Positions 33,617 through 39,527 of a stretch of 39,527 bases of DNA are shown piece by piece. The stretch comes from a virus, in IMG/VR virus record IMGVR_UViG_3300025280_000067, positions 1 to 39,527 of that record. One strand, written 5' to 3'. The position numbers were made by a program, and so were the translations under genes. Under the pieces are notes generated by a model. It searched no databases and was not told where the DNA came from. It was given only the letters and a program-made list of their open reading frames with translations. How positions within the stretch are numbered: position 1 is the first letter of the stretch; every line of letters begins with the position of its first letter.

Positions 33617-33645
33617 AATGTAACATGCTATATTTGCGATGTCAA
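33617..33645 (-). promoter_or_regulatory. Sigma-70-like promoter of the gp47-gp46 gene
   Basis: On the coding strand TTGACA (33640-33645), 17 bases, then TACATT (33617-33622, 4 of 6 consensus). The start codon lies 32 bases further on with an SD between. Confidence 0.7.
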
Positions 33646-33649
33646 GCTT

Positions 33650-34201
33650 TTATTTTAATTCTTTTATTGCTTTTGATAGCTGTTCTTTGACAATTTGTCT
33701 TAGCCTATCTTTGCTTTGTTCTTCCAAGCCTGGGCGTGACATCGAGGCTGTATTTAATTGATCTGGAAGTGTTCCTTGGGGACGGGATTCGTCTGGATCA
33801 TGATGTATGGATGCTAAATTTTCTAATTGTTGTAGAATCCAATCATCGGATCCGCCAGTGCCAAAGGTGCCTTCACCGCCCGATTTTTGTACTTCGTGTG
33901 GCATTTGTTCTACTCCATAGGCTTCAGCTTTGCCGGATATAAACAAGCCCATTAATTTTTCAGACGCAGATGAACCAAAAAATTCATCTTTTAATTCTTC
34001 ATCTCCTGAAATAATAATATTAACAACCAAAGATTGTTCTTGTTCGTCCAAGCCAGCGGCTTGTAGTAATTTGACAAGTTTGGTTGTCTGCGGATCATAA
34101 TGTCCAACTTGCCCACCTTCACTTACTTGAGACTCTTTAAGATTGGAATATCTAAGTTCTTCTGTAATAATTTGCTTAAGTCGGGACTTGGTGATTTTCA
34201 T
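33650..34201 (-). CDS. Small acidic protein with LKQIITEEL N-terminal helix, unknown
   Basis: 183 codons; the ATG overlaps the stop of the 44-codon gene by 4 bases. The N-terminus MKITKSRLKQIITEELRYSN carries I12-T13-E14, a gp21-type motif at the same residue number as in the 156-codon gene near the left end. A central region (LVKLLQAAGLDEQEQSLVVN) is helical. Residues about 95-160 are G/S/D/P-rich, and the C-terminus repeats a related helix (DRLRQIVKEQLSKAIKELK). It may be an internal head protein, but the function is not known. The gene ends just before the sigma-70 promoter of the nuclease fusion. Confidence 0.75.
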   Translation of the reverse strand: MKITKSRLKQIITEELRYSNLKESQVSEGGQVGHYDPQTTKLVKLLQAAGLDEQEQSLVVNIIISGDEELKDEFFGSSASEKLMGLFISGKAEAYGVEQMPHEVQKSGGEGTFGTGGSDDWILQQLENLASIHHDPDESRPQGTLPDQLNTASMSRPGLEEQSKDRLRQIVKEQLSKAIKELK

Positions 34202-34332
34202 AGATAAACCCCCAGAAAATAGCCAATAATTAACCCTTTGACGAATGCGAGATGTAATAAAGCATAGCGCGACAATCCTAGCTTACGTCTTGTTTTGCTT
34301 ATAAAGTTTTTATGCCATTTAATAATATTCAT
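34198..34332 (-). CDS. Short membrane protein, 44 codons
   Basis: ATG at 34332, stop TGA at 34198-34200 overlapping the next ATG. The product starts MNIIKWHKNFISKTRRKLGL (basic) and ends in a hydrophobic span AFVKGLIIGYFLGVYL. The basic-then-hydrophobic layout, exact coupling to the next gene and a filled operon gap support a real gene. No function is recognised. A GACTATTTT motif lies upstream. Confidence 0.55.
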   Translation of the reverse strand: MNIIKWHKNFISKTRRKLGLSRYALLHLAFVKGLIIGYFLGVYL

Positions 34333-34344
34333 TTATTGCGTTTC

Positions 34345-34728
34345 CTATTCGCCAGCCACAAAATAGTCTCCGACAAAAGCCTCTAAGTCATACGCTACGG
34401 CGTCTAACTCTTGAGCAAGAGCTTCTGCCCTGGCAACCTGTGAAGCATCCATGCCTTCTTGAGAGCCGAGCCCTCGCAGAAAAAGAATAGAATCGTTAAG
34501 CCGTGCTTGCATCCAATCCATTGTGAGTGTTGCGGATCCTTTCCGTGTCAAGGGGGGCTCACCAGTTTCGGCTCTTGCGGGCTCGTCAGAAACTTCATAA
34601 TCATCATGCGTGACCATTGAGGTACCAAAACCTCCTGGTACGACACCATCTTGTAAGTTTTTAACTTCTTTCTTTTTCTCGTTCATAAAATATCGAGGAT
34701 CGATAAATTTCTTATTTTTTTTAATCAT
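34345..34728 (-). CDS. Small soluble protein of unknown function
   Basis: 127 codons, ATG at 34728 directly after the previous stop. A very basic N-terminal 30 residues (MIKKNKKFIDPRYFMNEKKK) leads to a G/T-rich linker, then a helical acidic C-terminal half with MDWMQARLNDSILFLRGLGS, SQVARAEALAQELDAVAYDL and the end GDYFVAGE. I do not recognise a family. The gene belongs to the string of small genes between primase and the nuclease fusion. Confidence 0.7.
   Translation of the reverse strand: MIKKNKKFIDPRYFMNEKKKEVKNLQDGVVPGGFGTSMVTHDDYEVSDEPARAETGEPPLTRKGSATLTMDWMQARLNDSILFLRGLGSQEGMDASQVARAEALAQELDAVAYDLEAFVGDYFVAGE
34360..34368 (-). promoter_or_regulatory. GACTATTTT motif, weak candidate promoter
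   Basis: Variant of the element, inside the last codons of the 127-codon gene and 27 bases ahead of the ATG at 34332. Confidence 0.2.
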
Positions 34729-34908
34729 TTAATTACTCTCCTTGAGTTCGACAGGAGGGTTTTGCATGTGTGGGATGCCAATTCGCTCCTGCTCATTTAA
34801 TCTTTCTTGCGTTCTATGATGACTGTAAGAAACAACCGCTAACGTTAGCAAGGATAAAACAATAGCTAATACATCAAGTCGCAGCAATCTTAATAATCTT
34901 TGTTTCAT
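34729..34908 (-). CDS. Short single-span membrane protein, 59 codons
   Basis: ATG at 34908 shares one base with the upstream stop (TGATG), and the stop TAA at 34729-34731 abuts the next ATG. The product has a basic start (MKQRLLRLLRLD), a clear membrane span VLAIVLSLLTLAVVSYS, then a polar tail (HHRTQERLNEQERIGIPHMQ and on) that would be periplasmic if N-in. The tight fit between its neighbours on both sides supports translation. Function unknown. Confidence 0.65.
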   Translation of the reverse strand: MKQRLLRLLRLDVLAIVLSLLTLAVVSYSHHRTQERLNEQERIGIPHMQNPPVELKESN

Positions 34909-35633
34909 CAGAACTCCCCGGTCATCCCATATCTCAGTGCAGATTTGAGATCTTCTACAATTTCTTCTGGTGATCTACCCGCTACCCATTCATCATAAAG
35001 ATCTAATTTATCTACAATCATGCCGCTAAAATCTTCAAATGATAAGCCGTCATCTCTTGTGGAGCTTGCGTGTCCTATCGCCTGTTGTGAAAGTTCTCGC
35101 TCGGCTGGATCACCTTGTTCTTTTAAAAGCTTTGAAAGCTCTTCTTTAATTAATGTTTTAATATAAATCAACGCTTCGCCTTTAACAAATCCTATATCTG
35201 TGCCTCTGTAATCTTGGCTTTGAGAAATCCCCATTTTTTGCAGTAGAGATTCAACCGCTTCCGAAGAATTTGGATGTGATGCCAGAAGCGCAATAATTGC
35301 ATCCGCCAAATCATCAGCAGTAACGGATCCTGCGCCAACCATACCACCCCCGTAGGGAGTCCCAGGCGCTTCTGGGGGTTGCTCTAAGGGATCCCGCACT
35401 GGTGGGTAGGGGCTGACTTCGCGGAGGATTGTATCGACTTCCTCAGCAATAATTTGAGCAAGTTCTCTTGTCGCAAGCTTGATGTCGCTCTCTCTTATTA
35501 TGTTCTCATTAGCGTGCGTGTGAAGAGCGGCAAGATAATCATTTACATCGCCATCGGTGCAGCCAACTTTTTTGCCTTTAGAGCCATCAGCTTTCTTTTT
35601 ATAAACACATTTTCCATCAACTACATACGGCAT
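34908..35633 (-). CDS. Conserved phage protein with GKCVYKK...KKVGCT N-terminal motif
   Basis: 241 codons, SD AGAGGAAAG upstream. The N-terminal 40 residues (MPYVVDGKCVYKKKADGSKG, KKVGCTDGDVNDYLAALHTH) form a small motif that I recall at the start of many marine phage virion proteins. Residues 56-68 are an amphipathic helix with I62-A63-E64. A P/G-rich linker (about 72-100) follows, then helical segments including LIKEELSKLLKEQ, and an acidic end. A virion or internal head protein is possible, but no function is proven. A GACTATTTA copy lies 38 bases upstream, in the end of the primase gene. Confidence 0.75.
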   Translation of the reverse strand: MPYVVDGKCVYKKKADGSKGKKVGCTDGDVNDYLAALHTHANENIIRESDIKLATRELAQIIAEEVDTILREVSPYPPVRDPLEQPPEAPGTPYGGGMVGAGSVTADDLADAIIALLASHPNSSEAVESLLQKMGISQSQDYRGTDIGFVKGEALIYIKTLIKEELSKLLKEQGDPAERELSQQAIGHASSTRDDGLSFEDFSGMIVDKLDLYDEWVAGRSPEEIVEDLKSALRYGMTGEF

Positions 35634-35644
35634 ATAACTTTCCT

Positions 35645-36577
35645 CTATAACGCATTAATACTTGTCTCCAATAAATAGTCGTCTTGTGCTATAAAAGTGG
35701 CATTTTCTTTTCGTTTTTTAAATACTTCTTTTGTCATGCTGCCGACATCATCATATCCGCTGGTATCTATTTTATAAACTTCAACTCCGTAGTTAATAAA
35801 ATTTTTTATTATTCGCTGCTCTTTTTGTTGTGCATCTTGGTCAAGAGCAATGAAAACTGGCGTATCATGTATTACTATTGCTTGAAATAGTTTTGAGCTT
35901 TCCTTTAAAGTCGAGCCCAATAATGGCACAGAATTACGTCCAGCTATTATAGCATCAAAAACGCCTTCTGTAATTATTAAATCATCATCCCAATCCACAT
36001 AAAGCTCATTAAAAATTATATCTTTGCTTACCGAAGGATTGAGATATTTTTTCCAGGAACCGTTATATGTTCTTGCTATAAAATAGTTGACATATCCCTC
36101 TTGATCAAATGATGGAACTATAATTCTGTTTGCATAATACCCAGAAACACAATATCCAATTTTCCAATAAAGAATATCTTCTTTTGTTATGCCGCGATCT
36201 TTTAAATATTTTCTAGCCAACAATGATGTTAAAGGTATATTTTTGCTTACTAATGAATTGAATTCATCAGGCAGGGATGTGCGTTCAAAATTAACATCTT
36301 TTACAGTGTCAAAAAGATGCTCAAAATCTGTAATATTGACTTTGTTTGTTAATAGATCCCATTCTTGAAGTTGTGCAAATGTTCCGAAACGCCGGACCAC
36401 ACGTCTTAAATTGCGACCATTTGTATCGCAAACCCAACACTTGTATACATTCTTGTCAATATTGACAGATAATTTCTTTTTATGATGCTTGCAATATGGA
36501 CAATAAAACAAATATTCATCATTTGTTTTGTAATTATCGCCCAAAATTTTAATCAGAATTTGTCGTTTAGCGTTCAC
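35645..36577 (-). CDS. gp61: DNA primase, CHC2 zinc finger plus TOPRIM
   Basis: 310 codons with a GTG start at 36577. An in-frame TAA directly precedes it, so no earlier start is possible. Zinc-finger residues are C26-x2-C29 and C47-x2-C50. The TOPRIM domain shows ITEGVFDAI with E204 and ALDQDA with D246 and D248; DDVGSMTKE follows near 277. The enzyme makes RNA primers for lagging-strand DNA and in T4 works with the gp41 helicase, which is not in this window. It is a single primase unit without a fused helicase. The promoter at 36584-36612 would start RNA at or within a few bases of the GTG. Confidence 0.9.
   Translation of the reverse strand: MNAKRQILIKILGDNYKTNDEYLFYCPYCKHHKKKLSVNIDKNVYKCWVCDTNGRNLRRVVRRFGTFAQLQEWDLLTNKVNITDFEHLFDTVKDVNFERTSLPDEFNSLVSKNIPLTSLLARKYLKDRGITKEDILYWKIGYCVSGYYANRIIVPSFDQEGYVNYFIARTYNGSWKKYLNPSVSKDIIFNELYVDWDDDLIITEGVFDAIIAGRNSVPLLGSTLKESSKLFQAIVIHDTPVFIALDQDAQQKEQRIIKNFINYGVEVYKIDTSGYDDVGSMTKEVFKKRKENATFIAQDDYLLETSINAL
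35672..35680 (-). promoter_or_regulatory. GACTATTTA motif, candidate promoter of the small-gene string
   Basis: Exact copy on the coding strand within the primase end (DDYLLETS), 38 bases ahead of the ATG at 35633. Confidence 0.35.
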
Positions 36578-36583
36578 TTACTT

Positions 36584-36612
36584 ATTATAACTGACTATAA
36601 CAACAATGTCAA
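36584..36612 (-). promoter_or_regulatory. Perfect-consensus sigma-70 promoter ahead of primase
   Basis: On the coding strand TTGACA (36607-36612), 17 bases, then TATAAT (36584-36589). Both boxes match the consensus at all six positions, with the ideal spacing. Confidence 0.85.
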
Positions 36613-37130
36613 GCAATTATAGGTCCAGCCAGTGCCATTACTATTGCATCTGCCCTATCATCTGTTCCTGGTTGCGGATTGCCCTTGTAAGTTAAATTGT
36701 ATTTAAACTGCCCATTCATTTTATCTGCTATTTGCTCAACTATATAGGTCTTTTTTTGATTGCCCTTTAAGCCTCTAGGAACTTTAATATTTAATTTGGC
36801 TCTAGCAGAAGTGGGATTAATTAACGTTGCATTTTGATTAAAAATTTTTCTGATTGCGTAGCAGCACATACCATTAAATCTTTGTAATTTTGCCATGGTG
36901 AAGGCAGTAGTTTTACCACCCTTAAACATCAAAGCAGGCTGTTCAACATATATTTTATATGGCATATAATAATGCTCTATTTCTTTCATTCTTCTTTCGA
37001 ATTTTACTGCTCTTTCTTCCAATGATTCGCCCTGTTTAAATTTTAGCACTTCGCTAACTAAAATCTTATTTTCATCTAATACGGCGATACCAATTTTAGA
37101 AGAGCTTATATCAAGCCCTAATATTTTCAT
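36609..37130 (-). CDS. ruvC: RuvC-like Holliday junction resolvase
   Basis: 173 codons, ATG two bases after the upstream stop; no clear SD. The RNase H-like fold shows MKILGLDISSSKIGIAVLDE with D7, YVEQP with E63, and GTDDRADAIVMAL with D158 and D161, which match the four acidic catalytic residues of RuvC. The enzyme cuts four-way junctions symmetrically. Here it would resolve recombination intermediates before packaging, a role filled in T4 by endonuclease VII (gp49). Length matches E. coli RuvC (173). It lies with primase and the gp47-gp46 fusion. Confidence 0.9.
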   Translation of the reverse strand: MKILGLDISSSKIGIAVLDENKILVSEVLKFKQGESLEERAVKFERRMKEIEHYYMPYKIYVEQPALMFKGGKTTAFTMAKLQRFNGMCCYAIRKIFNQNATLINPTSARAKLNIKVPRGLKGNQKKTYIVEQIADKMNGQFKYNLTYKGNPQPGTDDRADAIVMALAGPIIA

Positions 37131-37132
37131 AT

Positions 37133-38329
37133 CTAATAATCTAGTTTAAGTTTAAAAGTTAATTCTCTTTCTTCTGTTTTCTTTACTGGAGTTGCTAACG
37201 TGGCAATTCCAATTAAATTTTTGTCTTCATCAAAAAGTCCAATTTTTGAAATATATGTGGTTTTCTTAAAGCTTCCAGTGGGGTCTGCATATGAACTTGA
37301 TGTGGCATTTTTTATTCTCATATTAAATGGCTCTGAATATCCCATTGTGCCGGTGGCAGCTACTAAAGCTTGATCTTTTTCCAGGTAAGTTGGATTGTTT
37401 GAGTGATTAAGCTCTCCCTTGTGCGCATGCGCTAACATTGTTAATGTGGGTATATAATTTGTACCTTGAAAGGATAAATTATAACTTGAAGAAACTACTT
37501 TGCCATCCTCTATTGCGCCATCATTTGCCCCAACTGCAAAAAATATCCAACTTGGATCGCTAGTATCCCCGCCTCCTAAATATGCTTCTCCCCCAAAGCC
37601 TGCATATGAATCATCTGCTAAATTCCAAGCACCAGTTAAGATAAGAAATCCTTCATTATATAAGACAACTCCTGCGACGGAACCCGAGCCTCCGCTGCCT
37701 GTTGGTCCTATTTGTATTAATTCTCCGTTTTGTTTTTGATCTCGTAAATGCCCTATTAGTGTACCACTAACATAAAATTTACACTCAACAGTTCCTTTCT
37801 TTATTGATGAGCCATAAAAAATTGAAGGTATGCTTATTAAGTTTACTTCTTGTTCATCTTTATTACAGCCTGGAATTCTGCTACTGCTAAAAGCATAGTG
37901 TGGGCTTATTATTTCATAATAATTTAATGTATTGCGTAAATTGTATACATGTGCTCGCTCTGTTCCTGTCACACTTGTTGTGAATCTTTCTCTTGTAATG
38001 GTAGCAGATAATGGATAGGTGCCTGATAAAATATCTCCATACTTAAAATCATTTGAAAACTGACTTGTTGTTATTGTCTTGAAGGATGCTAAATTGCTTT
38101 CTTTTCGTACAAAGGGGTATACAAGATTGTTGCTATCTCTATCAACATTTATTTCATATAGATTAAGATAACCAGGGGAAACATGACCGGCGTTAGTTAC
38201 ATTCGCGCCAGCTATCGCAACTCTATTATTGTAAATAACTTTATTGTTATGAATTATAAACTCACATTTTGGATGAGTCTTGATGCGATTTACTAATACG
38301 TCCCCATTTTGAAATTTATAATAAGGCAT
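37133..38329 (-). CDS. Virion-type structural protein, paralogue of the next gene
   Basis: 398 codons. The product is beta-rich and S/G/T/N-rich. Its C-terminal 90 residues match the neighbour to the right: SNNPTYLEKDQ against SANPTYLSSSQ, TTYISKIGLFDEDKNLIGIA against SYITTIGLYSADNELLAVA, then P(L/V)KK and an end KLDY against RLDY. The conserved end suggests a shared attachment or trimerisation unit, and the divergent first parts suggest different positions or ligands. Likely a baseplate wedge or fibre-type virion protein; this is inferred from type and from memory of similar marine phage proteins. Confidence 0.8.
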   Translation of the reverse strand: MPYYKFQNGDVLVNRIKTHPKCEFIIHNNKVIYNNRVAIAGANVTNAGHVSPGYLNLYEINVDRDSNNLVYPFVRKESNLASFKTITTSQFSNDFKYGDILSGTYPLSATITRERFTTSVTGTERAHVYNLRNTLNYYEIISPHYAFSSSRIPGCNKDEQEVNLISIPSIFYGSSIKKGTVECKFYVSGTLIGHLRDQKQNGELIQIGPTGSGGSGSVAGVVLYNEGFLILTGAWNLADDSYAGFGGEAYLGGGDTSDPSWIFFAVGANDGAIEDGKVVSSSYNLSFQGTNYIPTLTMLAHAHKGELNHSNNPTYLEKDQALVAATGTMGYSEPFNMRIKNATSSSYADPTGSFKKTTYISKIGLFDEDKNLIGIATLATPVKKTEERELTFKLKLDY

Positions 38330-38367
38330 AGCAATATAATTAGCCAGAAATTATGATTTTGTTGATT

Positions 38368-39456
38368 TTAATAATCAAGACGAACTCTTAATGTAAATTC
38401 CGTGGTGGGATCTTTCTTAAGAGGTTCTGAAAGTTTTGCTACTGCCAATAATTCATTATCGGCGGAATAAAGACCAATTGTTGTAATATAAGATACTGGA
38501 TTGTCAGTTGTGTTGTTCTTTACGCGAATTTGGCTTGACGATAAATAAGTCGGATTTGCACTATAATTAAAATCATTGTGGTTTACACGGCAGAAATAGA
38601 TTGTTGAATTAAGTTCCGTTGTGTTATTGAAAGAAACATTAGTAATTCTATTTCTAAGACCATCTGCAGATGCGGATAGCGCCGATCCTGTTAGCACTCG
38701 TTCAATACTTCCCGTATCAAAACTAGCATGTAAGGGTCCAAACCCATCAAATGCATTGCCAATAGTTCCTTTTAAGTGTCCAGTGCTGGCGTCTTCACGC
38801 GCAAAGATGCCTCCTGTAACAACAGCAATTCCAGCCTGATAATACAAAAGACCAAATCCAGAATTCACATCGGGTGTTGCTGATGAAGTATATAAGATTG
38901 CGTATTCTCCAGCCGGTGAGTTTACTCTATATTCATTTGCTGCGCCATAATCTCCCAATGTTAATGCTTGGTTCGCATTATCTGGAAATCCGCCTGTAAC
39001 AAGCGATAGGGTGAAGCTGCCTTTCTTAATTTCATCTTTTGTTAATAGCCTTGAGAAGTTTAAGAAAAAAGCTGTTTCCATTTTTCTTCCGCCTGCTGCA
39101 ATATCTCCGTCTTGATCAAACAATCTAATACCACCTGTTATATCATGACCTACAAGAATTTGTGCCATTTGATTATAAATATTAATCTTTTTTGATTGCT
39201 GTACAACATTGGCTGTACCAGACAAGCCAGATGTGGCTGAATATCCAGCCGTAATGTCGAAAATATGATTTGCAGATGAGCTTAAATAAGGATAATCATA
39301 TATAGATTGGAACATTCCGTGAGAATAATCTTTAATATTCTCATCTTGTCCATATGTTCCTGATACAATTGTTCCCGTTAGCGGGATTGCTTCATGTAAA
39401 AGTGTTCTTGTCGATACTACATCGTTACTGAGAAAGCTTTTAAAGGTTGTAGCCAT
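38368..39456 (-). CDS. Virion-type structural protein, paralogue of the previous gene
   Basis: 362 codons, SD AAGGAA. The N-terminus MATTFKSFLSNDVVSTRTLL is followed by SGTYG and YDYPYLSSSANHIFDITAGY, a segment I recall from marine T4-like virion proteins. The middle is beta-rich, and the C-terminus shares the IGLY...AVAKL..P(L)KK...RLDY pattern with the 398-codon neighbour. Both probably come from one duplicated gene. A tail or baseplate surface position is likely but not proven. Confidence 0.8.
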   Translation of the reverse strand: MATTFKSFLSNDVVSTRTLLHEAIPLTGTIVSGTYGQDENIKDYSHGMFQSIYDYPYLSSSANHIFDITAGYSATSGLSGTANVVQQSKKINIYNQMAQILVGHDITGGIRLFDQDGDIAAGGRKMETAFFLNFSRLLTKDEIKKGSFTLSLVTGGFPDNANQALTLGDYGAANEYRVNSPAGEYAILYTSSATPDVNSGFGLLYYQAGIAVVTGGIFAREDASTGHLKGTIGNAFDGFGPLHASFDTGSIERVLTGSALSASADGLRNRITNVSFNNTTELNSTIYFCRVNHNDFNYSANPTYLSSSQIRVKNNTTDNPVSYITTIGLYSADNELLAVAKLSEPLKKDPTTEFTLRVRLDY

Positions 39457-39478
39457 GTTTTATATTCCTTGGTATTAA

Positions 39479-39527
39479 TTATTCGGTCTTAAATTTAATA
39501 AATCTAAGTGGTAAATCTACTCTATAG
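39479..39527 (-). CDS. C-terminal end of a further gene entering from the right edge
   Basis: Sixteen codons are visible, ending RVDLPLRFIKFKTE and a TAA stop at 39479-39481, 22 bases before the next ATG. The other two coding-strand frames are not better placed. Probably the last residues of another structural protein on the same strand; too short to identify. Confidence 0.4.
   Translation of the reverse strand, partial: YRVDLPLRFIKFKTE

Noticed and set aside
1-39527. tRNA genes, integrase, transposase, restriction or toxin genes
   Set aside because: Looked for in gaps and products. No gap is over about 135 bases and no such product is recognised in the window.

Overview
This window looks like part of the genome of a tailed, contractile (myovirus) phage of the T4-like group, probably marine. 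Every supported gene is on the minus strand, so the map is read from right to left. The T4-type proteins recognised from sequence are: large terminase (gp17), portal (gp20), prohead protease (gp21), scaffold (gp22), major capsid protein (gp23), neck proteins (gp13 and gp14 type), tail-end protein (gp15 type), sheath (gp18), tube (gp19), a gp26-type baseplate hub protein and the start of a probable tape measure protein. The marine guess rests on remembered resemblance of the fibre ends and of many small conserved genes to marine T4-like phages. The host cannot be named. The base composition is AT-rich over most of the window.

Right end (39.5-33.6 kb): two paralogous virion-type proteins, a RuvC-like resolvase, a CHC2/TOPRIM primase behind a perfect-consensus sigma-70 promoter, and a tightly coupled string of small genes. 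Two of these small genes are short single-membrane-span ORFs of 59 and 44 codons. Next (33.6-30.4 kb) comes one 1049-codon ORF that joins an Mre11/SbcD-type nuclease (T4 gp47) to a Rad50/SbcC-type ATPase (T4 gp46). It has its own sigma-70-like promoter and a TTG start.

Middle (30.4-22.5 kb): a holin-like/coiled-coil membrane trio, a zinc-ribbon protein, a conserved protein in the small-terminase position, large terminase, portal, three conserved small genes and the prohead protease. Then (22.5-12.6 kb) comes an insertion between protease and scaffold. It carries a small helical protein, a ribosomal protein bS21 homologue, a beta-rich virion protein and three giant paralogous fibre genes. The fibres are built from about 18 copies of a 71-residue module.

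Left part (12.5-0 kb): scaffold, major capsid protein, a terminator-insulated single gene for a probable capsid decoration protein, gp13-gp14-gp15, sheath, tube, hub protein, small conserved genes and the tape measure start. Three clear rho-independent terminators lie here. Each is followed by a copy or variant of the coding-strand motif GACTATTTA, which also lies ahead of several other gene starts and is proposed as a late-promoter element.

The genes form a head, neck and tail assembly line with packaging and recombination genes alongside. The points most worth a second look are the Mre11-Rad50 fusion with an altered zinc hook, the phage bS21, the repeat-built fibre cassette inside the head cluster, the GACTATTTA motif, the apparently leaderless primase mRNA, and several small proteins whose N-termini carry gp21-like cleavage motifs.
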